Source of the DNA: Halobellus ruber
Lineage (GTDB): Archaea; Halobacteriota; Halobacteria; Halobacteriales; Haloferacaceae
DNA length: 64,000 nt
Assembly: GCF_014212355.1 (NCBI RefSeq)
Contig: NZ_JACKXD010000008.1
Coordinates: forward strand, 1 to 64,000
Reading direction: 5' to 3'
The notes below the pieces were generated by a model. It made no database searches, was not told the origin of the DNA, and saw nothing but the letters and a program-made list of their open reading frames with translations. Shown piece after piece: positions 1 through 7,997 of this stretch; positions within the stretch are counted from its first letter, which is position 1, and each line of letters begins with the position of its first letter. The position numbers and the translations under genes were made by a program.

Positions 1-70
1 TCCGCTGACGCTCCACAAAATCTAATTCGATCCAGTCGCTACCGTCGCTGAGGCGTGTGATTTCGGGCAT
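1..70 (-). CDS. N-terminal fragment of an unknown small protein (cut by window edge)
   Basis: An ATG on the minus strand at 68-70 opens a frame that stays open to the window edge and begins MPEITRLSDGSDWIELDFV. A TTAAGTTAAG-like AT-rich box lies about 35-45 bases upstream on the same strand (near 103-112), a reasonable archaeal promoter position. Only 23 codons are visible, so no family can be assigned. The acidic, haloarchaeal-looking residue use and the promoter-like box are the only support. Confidence 0.4.
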   Translation of the reverse strand, partial: MPEITRLSDGSDWIELDFVERQR

Positions 71-198
71 AGATCACTCAGAAATCAGCACGCCTCACTC
101 TTCACGCTTAACTTAACACGACCCAATCGAGTGATCCGCCGACGTGGCCGCCCTGTCGGGCGACCACGCCAGCCTCGGGACAGGCCGAGGCTCCGACT

Positions 199-726
199 TC
201 AGAACACCCCGAGGCTCCGCGCGAGGTCCGCCACGGTGTTTATTACGGTCCACTTCACCGCGTTGGTCGTGCCGAGCCCGTCGATCTCGATGTCGCCCTC
301 GGTGACCGCGTTGGTGAACGTGGCCGCCGGGTCGTCGGCGGTGAGCGTCTCGTTGAACGTCTCGCGGTCGGTGGACATCCGGATCGTCGCGTCTGCGCGG
401 GTGCCCTGCTTCACCTCCGTCATCCGGAGTTGGCTGTCCGTCCGGAACGAGAACGTTGCCGTCGACCCGTCGGAGTCGGTCACGACGAGGTTCACCCGCT
501 CGTTCGCCAACTGGTCGCCAGCGATGCCGAGGTCCGTCGACGTGATCGACTCGTTGTAGACGGCGACCATCTCCCCGTACTCCGCGAACGCCCCGTCGGC
601 CCACTCGGGTTGGTCCGACGCTGCATCGGACTGGGCGGTGACGACACCGACACCACTCGTGACGACGAGCAGTGCCAGGATACTGCCGATCCACTGGGCG
701 TAACTGTCACACCGTACGTGTACCAT
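199..726 (-). CDS. secreted or membrane-anchored protein with SCP2-like domain
   Basis: This 175-residue protein starts with a basic-polar stretch and a hydrophobic segment (about residues 12-31, ending near VVTAQS), which reads as a signal peptide or anchor, so the rest is probably extracellular. The following 140 residues have alternating strands and end in a DGLGTTNAVKWTVINTVADL-type helix, resembling the SCP2/sterol-carrier-like lipid-binding fold seen in some haloarchaeal secreted proteins. That fold call is inference from pattern, without a diagnostic motif. The gene is monocistronic and is separated from the upstream mscS-type gene by an 80-bp palindrome. Ligand and role are unknown. 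Confidence 0.6.
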   Translation of the reverse strand: MVHVRCDSYAQWIGSILALLVVTSGVGVVTAQSDAASDQPEWADGAFAEYGEMVAVYNESITSTDLGIAGDQLANERVNLVVTDSDGSTATFSFRTDSQLRMTEVKQGTRADATIRMSTDRETFNETLTADDPAATFTNAVTEGDIEIDGLGTTNAVKWTVINTVADLARSLGVF

Positions 727-780
727 ATGTGTGAGATACGTCTGTAGAAAGTAAAGCGTATGTGGGAATTGTTATCACTG

Positions 781-860
781 ATACTGTTGGCTATAACTAC
801 GTGAAAATTTTCGACACCCCGGGGTGTCGAAATCCGTCACGTGACTATAGCCGACAGTAT
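781..860. repeat. 80-bp imperfect palindrome between two minus-strand genes
   Basis: The two 40-base halves meet at 820/821 (centre CCCC|GGGG) and pair at 32 of 40 positions when counted by hand. The outer arms carry ATACTGT and GGCTATA, matched by TATAGCC and ACAGTAT. It lies after the stop of the MscS-type gene and before the secreted-protein gene, so it could be a terminator hairpin, a MITE-like transposon relic or a protein-binding site. No clear target-site duplication is visible at its edges. Confidence 0.8.
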
Positions 861-923
861 GAGGACGGTCGGGATCGCCTGCGGTTGTGGCGCTATCCAC
901 GGCAGGCGGGAACGCGTGTTCCG

Positions 924-1481
924 TCACTCGGGGGTGTCCGCGGCGTCGGTTCCGAGTTTCGTCCACTTCTTCTCCACGTCGCGGTTGGCGACGACCACGG
1001 TTTCGCCCTCGGCGTTCCGGAACCGGGTCTTCCGGAGTTCGATCGCGGTCACCGGATCGGCCTTCACTTCGTCGCCGGGGTTGAAATCGGGGTCCCGGAG
1101 AAGATACACCCCCGCGACGGTGTCGGCGAGCATATTCGAGAGCGCATACGAGATCCCCAAGGCGACGAACCCCGTGGCGGTCCCGAGACTCGCCGCGATC
1201 TCCCCCATCCCGAAGATCTTCAGGAGCGTCAAGGCGACCCCGAACCACAGGAAGATGCTCGCGATCGTCACGCCCAGGTCGGCCACGAGGCGCTGGTCCT
1301 CGGCATAAACCGAGTCGAGCGTCCGACGGAGGGTCCCGGTGAGCAGCCGGATGGCGGCGTAGGCAATCGTGAGAAAGACCAGGCCGCCGAGGAGCCGCGG
1401 GGCGGCCGTCTGGAGCCCGTCGACGAACTCGTTGATCGTCCGCGCGACCGTCTCGGTCAGGAACTCCGCGACTGCGACCAT
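924..1481 (-). CDS. MscS-family small-conductance mechanosensitive channel
   Basis: The 185-residue protein has three to four hydrophobic segments (about residues 28-48, 66-88 and 97-125), followed by a short beta domain. The third segment carries the glycine/alanine-rich pore-helix pattern of MscS, with GTATGFVALGISYALSN followed by MLADTVAGVYLLRD, and the beta domain has the family-typical RTRFRNAEGETVVVANRDV-like segment. MscS proteins open under membrane tension and release solutes on osmotic downshift, which suits a halophile. It is shorter than E. coli MscS (286 residues) and lacks most of the C-terminal cage. The ATG at 1479-1481 is the only strong start. Confidence 0.85.
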   Translation of the reverse strand: MVAVAEFLTETVARTINEFVDGLQTAAPRLLGGLVFLTIAYAAIRLLTGTLRRTLDSVYAEDQRLVADLGVTIASIFLWFGVALTLLKIFGMGEIAASLGTATGFVALGISYALSNMLADTVAGVYLLRDPDFNPGDEVKADPVTAIELRKTRFRNAEGETVVVANRDVEKKWTKLGTDAADTPE

Positions 1482-1769
1482 CAGTTCCGGCCCCGTCTGT
1501 CACACACAAAGTGCTTCGGGATCCGGAGGTCATCGCTCGCGGTCGGCGGTCGATAGAGAGCACCGACACGGCACGGGTATCCCGCGCGGCGACGCCGACA
1601 GCGTGGAGATCTTGGGAGGACCTGCCCCTCCCGCCCCTCGACGGCTGGAGCAGTATGAGGTAAGAGGATGGGGACGAAACGCACGCCGTGATGAAAGGGG
1701 AACTCCGGAAGGGCCTCTCGAACACCGCCCCGTTTCTGCTTGCACACCATCTGCCCTCCCAGCGGGACC
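1482..1769. other. intergenic region before the tnpB element, no gene seen
   Basis: About 290 bases separate the MscS-type start from the right end of the tnpB element. Open frames here have implausible arginine/proline-rich composition and no recognisable protein. It may hold the mscS promoter and sequence displaced by the insertion. Confidence 0.5.
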
Positions 1770-1782
1770 GTTTTGACATCCT

Positions 1783-1802
1783 CCCACGGCTGAAGCCGTG
1801 GG
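1783..1802 (-). repeat. right-end hairpin of the tnpB element
   Basis: A perfect 8-bp stem CCCACGGC/GCCGTGGG closes a TGAA tetraloop. It lies just beyond the tnpB stop, the position where TnpB guide RNA (omega/reRNA) scaffolds overlap the element's right end. The adjoining sequence is therefore a candidate reRNA, and bases outside the hairpin towards 1770 would be guide. The RNA itself is inferred. Confidence 0.75.
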
Positions 1803-1824
1803 ATTCCTCCGGTGGGGATGTTGG

Positions 1825-3138
1825 CTATGCCGTTCCCACGGAGGCAAGTTTCCCGTCGCCGGTACTCTGGTTTGTGCGCTTCTCGTTGGGACTTGCCCTC
1901 TCGGGAGAGTGTGGTATCTCCGACCAGTTGTGGTCGTCCCACTTGAGGCGCACGGGCCGTGCCATCGACCCGACTTCGGATTCGCCAGCCTGTCGTTCGA
2001 GGAATGTCTGTGACGCGTCGAGGTCGGCGTGGCCTTCATAGCCACACGAACACCGGAGCACGTCGCCGTCCCGCTCTGTCTCGTCGCGTTCGCCACACAC
2101 AGGGCACTCCGCCGTTGTGTACGCTTCCGACTCGACTTCGACCGCGATGCCGTACTCCTCGGCGGTCGTCGCAAGCCGGTCGATGAACGAGCGATACGCC
2201 CAGAACTGGTGCGTCTTCTCGTTCACCTCTGCCGACCAATGTTCCGACAGCACGTCGGTGAGGTCGCCCACGTACACGGTGGCAACACCCTCGTCGTACA
2301 GTCGTTCCATCAAGTCGCGCACGAGTGCGTCCTGTGCGTGGTCGCGTCGTCGCGTCCGTTTGCGATAGAGGCGTCGAATACGTCGGCTACTGTACCGGAC
2401 CTCGCGGAGTTTGGACTGCAAGCGGGATATCTCCTCGGTGGTTTCGCGGAAGCGGGCGAACAGGTCGCGCCCCTCGTATAGGTACTGCTGGCCGGTCGTG
2501 GTCGTACAGGCGACGAGGTTGTTTGCGCCGACATCCAAGGCAGCCGATTCCTCGGCTATTGGTGAATCCCGTCGAGAATCAGGTACGGTGACGGATTGAA
2601 TGGCCCTGAACGTGTCGTCGACCTCGTCGTAGTACAGTTCCAACCGGCCCTGTTCGCCCTCCCACTTCGGGTCGCCAATGACTTCGAGGCGCAGTCGGTC
2701 GTGGTAGCCAAGCCCGTACTTCTCTTTCAGGTCTTGACCCACGGGGATTTCGAGACGGCTCCGCTCGCCGGTTTCGAGGGTGTACTGGTCGTTGCGGATG
2801 TACGTCCGCAACTCCCGTCCCTCGTCCTCGTTGCCCCAGTAGCCGGGCGGAGCGGTGTCTTCGCCGTTCTCTCGGGCGGCGAAGAATGACCGCCACGCCT
2901 CGCTGTTCTTGCGGATGACTTGTTGTGCGGTGGCGGAGCCGAGGACGCCGACGTACTGCTTGCGGTAGTCGGCGGTATCCCACGCGGAATTGCCGTCGAA
3001 GAAGTTCTGGCGACGTTCGTAGTTCAGTTCGTTCCAGAGGCTGGCGGAGGCGTCCAACAGGTCGCGGAGCAGTTGCTCGTCCTGCGTGGAGAGCGGGCGC
3101 ACCGCGAACGTGTTGGTTCGCCTCACGACAACAGACAT
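1825..3138 (-). CDS. tnpB: TnpB RNA-guided endonuclease with rearranged RuvC site
   Basis: The 437-residue protein has the RuvC I motif [10 protein letters not shown] (Asp about 202) and a CPVC...CSC zinc finger (about 345-365). RuvC III is GHADLDAS (Asp about 372), and a basic tail follows. The usual RuvC II Glu-Asp-Leu reads VYVGDL, so Gly (about 291) replaces the canonical glutamate. A glutamate in ESEAYTT, 47 residues later, fits the alternative catalytic position described for Fanzors and many TnpBs. It may therefore still cut DNA. I chose the ATG at 3136-3138 (MSVVVRRTN), because the longer frame to 3171 runs into the start of the divergent gene. TnpB nucleases help retain IS200/605 elements by cutting vacated donor sites. 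Confidence 0.9.
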   Translation of the reverse strand: MSVVVRRTNTFAVRPLSTQDEQLLRDLLDASASLWNELNYERRQNFFDGNSAWDTADYRKQYVGVLGSATAQQVIRKNSEAWRSFFAARENGEDTAPPGYWGNEDEGRELRTYIRNDQYTLETGERSRLEIPVGQDLKEKYGLGYHDRLRLEVIGDPKWEGEQGRLELYYDEVDDTFRAIQSVTVPDSRRDSPIAEESAALDVGANNLVACTTTTGQQYLYEGRDLFARFRETTEEISRLQSKLREVRYSSRRIRRLYRKRTRRRDHAQDALVRDLMERLYDEGVATVYVGDLTDVLSEHWSAEVNEKTHQFWAYRSFIDRLATTAEEYGIAVEVESEAYTTAECPVCGERDETERDGDVLRCSCGYEGHADLDASQTFLERQAGESEVGSMARPVRLKWDDHNWSEIPHSPERASPNEKRTNQSTGDGKLASVGTA

Positions 3139-3176
3139 TTGTAGTCCTACGTCTAAATGTCTTTTGGACACAGACG

Positions 3177-3320
3177 ATGCGACCGAACATCGACATCTCG
3201 CACACGTTGAACGGGCGCGTGAAAGACTACGCCGAACAGCAAGACGTGAGCCTCGAAGAAGCGTATCGGGAGATCATCGAAACGGGATTGGAGGCGGTGG
3301 AACATCCAGACGAGCCGTAG
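3177..3320 (+). CDS. small helical protein encoded divergently from tnpB, possibly RHH-like
   Basis: This 47-codon gene (ATG at 3177) encodes [20 protein letters not shown] followed by a helical stretch with [17 protein letters not shown] short strand followed by two helices, with the ending [10 protein letters not shown], is the shape of ribbon-helix-helix DNA-binding or antitoxin-like proteins. It starts 38 bases from the tnpB start on the opposite strand and lies inside the element's hairpins. It is therefore probably a passenger gene of the element and might repress tnpB through the shared promoter region; that role is inference. Confidence 0.7.
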   Translation: MRPNIDISHTLNGRVKDYAEQQDVSLEEAYREIIETGLEAVEHPDEP

Positions 3321-3353
3321 CGCGTAGACTGCTGGGCTATGCTGTCGCTTACA

Positions 3354-3373
3354 CCCACCCCTGAAGGGGTGGG
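3354..3373 (-). repeat. left-end hairpin of the tnpB element
   Basis: A perfect 8-bp stem CCCACCCC/GGGGTGGG closes a TGAA loop, the same loop and outer stem as the right-end hairpin. IS200/605 transposases recognise such hairpins in single-stranded DNA. It ends 14 bases before the GTG start of the TM2 gene. Confidence 0.75.
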
Positions 3374-3387
3374 CTTCCGCTCGCTAC

Positions 3388-3645
3388 GTGTCACAGCCCA
3401 CCGGCGGGACGGACGACTCCGCCAACTCCGAGCAGGTCGCTGCGGGGATCCTCGCGATACTGCTCGGCGGGTTGGGCGTCCACAAGTTTTACCAGGGCAA
3501 CACCCGGAACGGCGTCCTCTATCTGTGCTTCTTCTGGACCGCGATTCCGGCGCTCCTCGGCCTGATCGAGGGAATACTGATGCTCCTGGCCGACGAGACG
3601 GAGTACGAGGAGAAGTGGGCCGACGGGAGCATCCTCGGCAGGTAG
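3388..3645 (+). CDS. TM2-domain membrane protein
   Basis: The 85-residue protein has a polar N-terminus and then the TM2 signature: a helix ILAILLGGLGVHKFYQGN and a second helix LYLCFFWTAIPALLGLIEGI joined by a short turn, with an acidic C-terminus. TM2 proteins are small two-helix membrane proteins of unknown biochemical role. The start is a GTG at 3388, only 14 bases after the left-end hairpin of the tnpB element. The insertion has therefore replaced the native upstream region, and possibly removed an original longer start. Whether the gene is still transcribed, or is read from the element, is not clear. Confidence 0.85.
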   Translation: MSQPTGGTDDSANSEQVAAGILAILLGGLGVHKFYQGNTRNGVLYLCFFWTAIPALLGLIEGILMLLADETEYEEKWADGSILGR

Positions 3646-3768
3646 CGCGTCCCCGTACGGTATCGGCGCGGGCGCGACTCCACGTGATCCGACAGGCTCC
3701 TGCCGGACCCCACCGTCGCGACCCGCTCACCACTGGTCGAACGCTGTACGGATCCGGCGGACAGCCGT

Positions 3769-5046
3769 TCAGGCGAACAGCTGCCGGGCGTCGTCGACCG
3801 CCTCGACTAAGGCGTCGATCTCCTCGGTGGTGTTGTAGATGTAGAACGACGCCCGCGTCGACGCCGGGACGCCGAGTTTGTCGTGGAGCGGCTGGGTACA
3901 GTGGTCGCCCGCGCGGATCGCGACCCCCTTGTCGTTGAGGATGCTCGATAGGTCGTGGGCGTGGACGCCCCCGAGGTTGAACGCGACGAGGCCGCCGCGC
4001 TCGTCGCCCGGCGGGCCGTAGATCTCCACGTCGTCGAACCCGGACAACTGGTCGTAGGCGTACTCCGCAAGCAGGTCCTCGTGAGCTTGGACGTTCCGCA
4101 TTCCGATGTCGTCGAGGTAGTCGATTGCGGCGTGGAGCGCGATCCCCTGGGCGATCACGGGCGTGCCGGCCTCGAACTTCCAGGGGAGATCCTCCCACGT
4201 GGAGTCCTCGAAGGTGACCCGGCGGATCATCTCCCCGCCGTAGAGGTAGGGGTCCATCCCTTCGAGGATGTGCTCCTTCCCGTAGAGCACGCCGATCCCG
4301 GTCGGGCCGAGCATCTTGTGCCCCGAGAACGCGAAGAAATCGGCGTCGATGGCTTGTACGTCGACCGGGCGGGTCGGCGCCGACTGGGCGCCGTCAACGA
4401 AGATGTACGCGCCGTGGTCGTGGGCCATCTCCGCGAGTTCCGCGACGGGCGTGATCGTCCCGAGGGTGTTCGAGACGTGGACCACGGACACCATCGCGGT
4501 CGAGTCGTCGATCAGTTCCGCGGCGTGGTCCAGATCCAGCCGGCCCTCGTCGTCGACGCGGACGAACTCGATGTCGGCGCCGGTCCGCTTTGCGATCTGT
4601 TGCCAGGTCACCAGGGAGGCGTGGTGTTCCATCTCGGTCAGGACGACCGTGTCGCCGGGGCCGAGTTCCGAGAGCCCCCACGCGTAGGCGACGAGGTTCA
4701 TCGCCTCGGTGGTGTTCTTGGTGAAGACGACCTCCTCGCGGCCGGCGGCGCCGATGAACTCCGCGACGCGGTCGTGGGCCTTCTCATACGCGACCGACGC
4801 CTCCTGGCTCAGGTGGTGGATCCCGCGGTGGACGTTGGAGTTGTAGCCGTGGTAGTAGTCGACGATGCTGTCGACGACCGGCTTCGGAGTGTGGCTGGTG
4901 GCCGCGTTGTCGAGGTAGACGAGCGGCTCGGTGTCGTCTGCCCCCTCGCCGGGCGTCTCGATGTCGCCGCCGACCATCCGGTCGAGGATCGGAAAGTCCG
5001 CCCGGATGGCGCCGACGTCGATCGGATACGTTTCCTGCGTTCCCAT
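3769..5046 (-). CDS. sufS: SufS-type cysteine desulfurase
   Basis: This 425-residue class V aminotransferase-fold PLP enzyme would release sulfur from cysteine as a persulfide for Fe-S cluster assembly in the cytoplasm. The PLP lysine lies in FFAFSGHKMLGPTGIGVLYG and the persulfide cysteine in IRAGDHCTQPLH. The nucleotide-binding histidine is in MEHHASLVTWQ. A C-terminal NTTEEIDALVEAV segment is typical of SufS/CsdA (group II). I chose the ATG at 5044-5046 (MGTQETYPID) over a GTG three codons upstream. No sufBCD genes adjoin it in the window, so it is an isolated copy. Confidence 0.95.
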   Translation of the reverse strand: MGTQETYPIDVGAIRADFPILDRMVGGDIETPGEGADDTEPLVYLDNAATSHTPKPVVDSIVDYYHGYNSNVHRGIHHLSQEASVAYEKAHDRVAEFIGAAGREEVVFTKNTTEAMNLVAYAWGLSELGPGDTVVLTEMEHHASLVTWQQIAKRTGADIEFVRVDDEGRLDLDHAAELIDDSTAMVSVVHVSNTLGTITPVAELAEMAHDHGAYIFVDGAQSAPTRPVDVQAIDADFFAFSGHKMLGPTGIGVLYGKEHILEGMDPYLYGGEMIRRVTFEDSTWEDLPWKFEAGTPVIAQGIALHAAIDYLDDIGMRNVQAHEDLLAEYAYDQLSGFDDVEIYGPPGDERGGLVAFNLGGVHAHDLSSILNDKGVAIRAGDHCTQPLHDKLGVPASTRASFYIYNTTEEIDALVEAVDDARQLFA

Positions 5047-5137
5047 TACGTCCACATACGGTCCCCAGGACTAACACGGCTTCGGTTGTGACACGGCTCT
5101 CGGGGTCCAGCGGCCGGCGGATCGATGCCGGCGCCCG

Positions 5138-5437
5138 CTACATCCGGACCAGCTGTGCGTGAAGCGTCCCGTCGATCGAGAGCACGCGCGACTCGTCGAC
5201 GATCCCGGCGTCGATCGCGACGGAGACGGACCGCTCGCCCACGATGTTCGCGACGCTGGCCCGCCTGAGGCTCTCGACGACCCCGTCGGCGTCGGTCGCT
5301 TCGGCGTCGTCGCCGCCGTAGAACGCCTCGGTCACGTCCAGGGACACCTCGCCGTCCTCGTAGACCTCGCCCAGACACTCGTCGTCACAGACCGACACGA
5401 GCAGGCCCTCCTTGGTCTGCCGCTCGCGGAGGAGCAT
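5138..5437 (-). CDS. DUF424 family protein
   Basis: The 99-residue protein begins MLLRERQTKEGLLVSVCDDE and contains the DUF424 features CDDECLGEVYEDGEVSLDV and a later GVVESLRRASVANIVGERSV. DUF424 is an archaeal family of unknown function. The 5' end lies 10 bases after the stop of the upstream TPR gene, so the two are probably co-transcribed. I placed the start at the methionine preceded by VTR in the longer frame, because the upstream 35 codons are arginine-rich and overlap the TPR gene. Confidence 0.85.
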   Translation of the reverse strand: MLLRERQTKEGLLVSVCDDECLGEVYEDGEVSLDVTEAFYGGDDAEATDADGVVESLRRASVANIVGERSVSVAIDAGIVDESRVLSIDGTLHAQLVRM

Positions 5438-5447
5438 CCGCGTCACG

Positions 5448-6194
5448 TCACCGGTCCCGCTGTTCGAGCAGCTCCTCCTCCTGTTCCTGTCGGAGCTCCT
5501 GGGCCCGCCCCGCGACTTCCTCGGCCTGTTCGTCCTCGCCAAGCTCCTCTAAGGCGGCGGCTTTCTCCTCTAAGACGTCTGCGGTCTGCATCCCCAGCCG
5601 GATCGCGTTGTCGAAGGCGTTGACGGCGTCCTCGTTCAGCCCACGCTCCCGGAGGAAGAACCCCCGGTTGTACCACGCCTGGGGGAATCGGGGGTCGATC
5701 TCGACGGCGCGCTCGGCGTGTCGCAGCGCCGACTCGGTCTCGCCGGCGTTCCACAGCGCGTACGCCAGGTTGGTTTCCGCGGAGGCGGCGTGCTCCGAGT
5801 CGTCGTCGATCCGAAGCGCCTCGCGGTAGGCGCCGATCGCGTCGTCCCACTCCTCGAGTTCGGCGTGGGCCGCGCCTTTGTTCACCCACGCCTCCTGGGC
5901 CTCCAACGACTCGTCCTCGGCGAACTGCGCGGCGCGCTCGAAGGTGCCGGTGGCCTCCTCGAAGCGGTTGATCCGCATGTACGAGAGCCCGACGTCGATG
6001 AGCTGTTCGACGTCGACCTGGTCGGAGGCGATGTTCCGCCGGTCGAGTTCGTCGGTGACGACCCGGGTGTCGACGGGGTCGACTTTCGCGGGGTCGACCT
6101 TCAGCTCCGGCGGATCGAGGGTGAACTCCTCGTAGTCGGCGTCGAACCCCTGGCCCGACGAGAACTCGTGGTCGTCGGCGTCGCCGTCTGTCAT
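5448..6194 (-). CDS. tetratricopeptide-repeat protein
   Basis: The 248-residue protein has an acidic N-terminus (about 60 residues) and then at least three to four TPR units. Examples are LIDVGLSYMRINRFEEATGT, EAWVNKGAAHAELEEWDDAI, NLAYALWNAGETESALRHAE and AWYNRGFFLRERGLNEDAVN. It ends in a highly charged coiled tail rich in Glu and Gln. TPR arrays are protein-docking scaffolds, and the partner is not evident. It forms a likely two-gene operon with the DUF424 gene. It is cytoplasmic, as no signal peptide or membrane segment is visible. Confidence 0.9.
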   Translation of the reverse strand: MTDGDADDHEFSSGQGFDADYEEFTLDPPELKVDPAKVDPVDTRVVTDELDRRNIASDQVDVEQLIDVGLSYMRINRFEEATGTFERAAQFAEDESLEAQEAWVNKGAAHAELEEWDDAIGAYREALRIDDDSEHAASAETNLAYALWNAGETESALRHAERAVEIDPRFPQAWYNRGFFLRERGLNEDAVNAFDNAIRLGMQTADVLEEKAAALEELGEDEQAEEVAGRAQELRQEQEEELLEQRDR

Positions 6195-6309
6195 ACTGCG
6201 GGGTTGGTCGTCGGAACGGTTAAGGACTGCGTCACGCCGTACGGAGGCCCCGCCGCCGGTTTCGGGGGCGACGCCGACCGTTTAGTGGGTTCACTCCCAA
6301 CGACGGCGT

Positions 6310-6870
6310 ATGCGACTCTTCGTCAGCATCGACCTCCCGGACCGCCTCGCCGACGCCGTCGCGGACGCACAGGACCGCTTCGCCGACGCCGAGGGGCTGC
6401 GCTTCGTCGACCCCAAGGACGCCCACCTGACGCTCTTCTTCCTCGGCGACACTGATCCCGAACGGGTCGCTGAGATCGAGTCGGCCTTAGAGCGTGCGGT
6501 CGACGCCGCCGACACCGGGCCCTTCGAGCTCCGTGTCGGCGGGTTCGGCGTCTTCCCCGCGCTCGACTACATCAGCGTGGTGTGGGCGGGCGTCCGCGAG
6601 GGCGCCGGCATCGCCGAGACGACCCGCCTCAACGGGCTGATCGAGCGCGAACTCGCGGATCTGGGGTTCGAGGGCGACGACCACGAGTTCACGCCGCATA
6701 TCACGCTCGCCCGGATGAACGACGCCCGCGGGAAGGACCTGGTCCAGCGCGTCGTCCGCGAGGCCGATCCGGACCTCGGGTCGTTTCAGGTCGACGAGAT
6801 CCGGCTGACGGAGAGCACACTGACAAACGAGGGGCCGGTCTACGAGACGGTGCGGACGGTGACGTGGTGA
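6310..6870 (+). CDS. thpR: RNA 2',3'-cyclic phosphodiesterase (ThpR/LigT)
   Basis: The 186-residue 2H phosphoesterase carries both HxTx motifs, in DAHLTLFFLG (about residue 38) and HEFTPHITLARM (about residue 133). The family hydrolyses 2',3'-cyclic phosphates on RNA ends and can also ligate tRNA halves in reverse. The length is normal for the family. The start MRLFVSIDLPDRLADAV is the canonical N-terminus and follows a TTTAGTGGG promoter-like box. A degraded partial copy of this gene lies at 7998-8503. Confidence 0.93.
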   Translation: MRLFVSIDLPDRLADAVADAQDRFADAEGLRFVDPKDAHLTLFFLGDTDPERVAEIESALERAVDAADTGPFELRVGGFGVFPALDYISVVWAGVREGAGIAETTRLNGLIERELADLGFEGDDHEFTPHITLARMNDARGKDLVQRVVREADPDLGSFQVDEIRLTESTLTNEGPVYETVRTVTW

Positions 6871-6919
6871 CTCCGGACCGAACGGTCCGTCCGTGGCGGG
6901 ACGGTCCCGCCGGGCGCCG

Positions 6920-7477
6920 CTACCCTTCCGGCCGCCACCGGCCGCCGATCTCCTCGCGGGGGTAGTCCTGGTACGTCCCGTCGAGGAAGGTCGTGACCCG
7001 TCCGTTCTCCTCGCTGAGTGTGATGACCCACAGGACCTCATCGCGGAGCGACGTCTCCAGGGCGCTCATGTGTTTGGCTCCCATCCACCCCGCGTATTCG
7101 AGTTCGTCGAACGCGCTGCTGTACCCCTGTTCGGGGCTCCGGACCCGCACCATCTGCTCTTGGATGGTTCCGTCACCCGTCACGATGACGGCGCCGTCCC
7201 GGCTGGAGGCGACGTCGCCGGCGACTCTGGTGAACGATTCGGGCGACTCCATTACGACCTTACACCGCTCGACCGGCCACCTGTTGTCACCCATCGGATC
7301 GGTGAACGACTCGAAGTTGACGTTCGCAACGACCAGGATGTACAGGCTCGGCCCGCTCACGTACTGTTCGCCCCAGCGGTCGAAGCCGATGCTCAGCGAC
7401 TCGGCGGTGTACCTGATCCGGTCCATCAGGTCCTGGCTCGTCGCGTACTTGCTCAAAACGCGGTTCAGTTCCTCCAT
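6920..7477 (-). CDS. dacZ: diadenylate cyclase DacZ
   Basis: The 185-residue protein carries a DisA_N-type diadenylate cyclase domain. The DGA motif lies in RDGAVIVTGDGTI, and the C-terminal signature spans DELEYAGWMGAKHMSALETS and ALWVITLSEENGRV-like sequence. DacZ makes c-di-AMP from two ATP; in Haloferax volcanii it is essential and linked to osmotic homeostasis. The MEELNRVLSKYA start is a clean ATG. It is divergently arranged from the zinc-ribbon gene's promoter side and convergent with thpR, so it is probably monocistronic or co-transcribed with the upstream 7576-7944 gene. Confidence 0.88.
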   Translation of the reverse strand: MEELNRVLSKYATSQDLMDRIRYTAESLSIGFDRWGEQYVSGPSLYILVVANVNFESFTDPMGDNRWPVERCKVVMESPESFTRVAGDVASSRDGAVIVTGDGTIQEQMVRVRSPEQGYSSAFDELEYAGWMGAKHMSALETSLRDEVLWVITLSEENGRVTTFLDGTYQDYPREEIGGRWRPEG

Positions 7478-7575
7478 ACCGACGTTCTACACCTCGGGAC
7501 GGAGCCGGTTAACTGCTGGCCCCTCGGAGCGTCCCCGGGCGGCCTCCCGTCGGTCCGCGGTCCACTTCGGATCGG

Positions 7576-7944
7576 TCACCGTAGAAACAGCGCGCGCGCC
7601 TCCTCGGGGCGTCGCCGCTTGTACTGTTCGGCGTACCCGCACCGATCGCAGGTGACGGTCTTGAACCGTCGGCTCTCGACGTCGAGCGCGCGGGACGGGT
7701 CGTTGCCCGTCACCGCGACGTCGTCGACGGTCGCCTCCGTGTGGCCGCACTTCGCACACCCCGTCTCCTCGCCGACGAACTCCGAGAGGTCGACGTCCTC
7801 GCCGTCCTCCCTGACTATCAGGCTCCCGTCGACCGACTCGGCGTCGTCGAGCGACGCGTTGCAGCTCCGACAGAACGACCAGTCGGGCGAGGCCTTCGCG
7901 CCGCATTCGGCGCAGTACACGTAGGTGCCTCCGTCCGGGGACAT
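7576..7944 (-). CDS. double zinc-ribbon protein, unknown role
   Basis: The 122-residue protein has an N-terminal zinc ribbon (CAECGAK...FCRSCN, about residues 11-28) and a second, C-terminal one (CAKCGHTE...CDRCGYAEQY, about 62-107). The C-terminal ribbon resembles the nucleic-acid-binding zinc ribbon of transcription and translation-associated small proteins. An acidic linker joins the two. The stop is 98 bases upstream of dacZ on the same strand. Function is unknown; nucleic-acid or protein binding is likely. Confidence 0.8.
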   Translation of the reverse strand: MSPDGGTYVYCAECGAKASPDWSFCRSCNASLDDAESVDGSLIVREDGEDVDLSEFVGEETGCAKCGHTEATVDDVAVTGNDPSRALDVESRRFKTVTCDRCGYAEQYKRRRPEEARALFLR

Positions 7945-7997
7945 ACCCGGCGTTGTCGAGCGAGTGTGAAATCCTTTGCTGCGCCGGCCGTGACCCG

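Larger units (their letters stand above)
1770..3385 (-). mobile_element. IS200/IS605-family, IS1341-type element with tnpB and no tnpA
   Basis: The element holds tnpB on the minus strand and a divergent 47-codon gene. It is bracketed by two subterminal hairpins that share the same TGAA loop and a CCCAC...GTGGG stem (1783-1802 and 3354-3373). This matches IS200/IS605 logic, in which ends are subterminal hairpins and not inverted repeats, and TnpB is an RNA-guided nuclease. No Y1 transposase tnpA is present, so movement would need TnpA in trans. Exact ends are estimates set from the hairpins; the left end lies within about 10 bases of the GTG start of the TM2 gene. Confidence 0.8.

Noticed and set aside
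762-1556. Long plus-strand open frame over the MscS-type gene
   Set aside because: Arg/Gly/Pro-rich shadow of the real minus-strand gene; it also crosses the palindrome.
775-1779. 334-codon minus-strand frame spanning the mscS region
   Set aside because: Shadow frame with arginine-rich translation, in a different frame from the channel protein.
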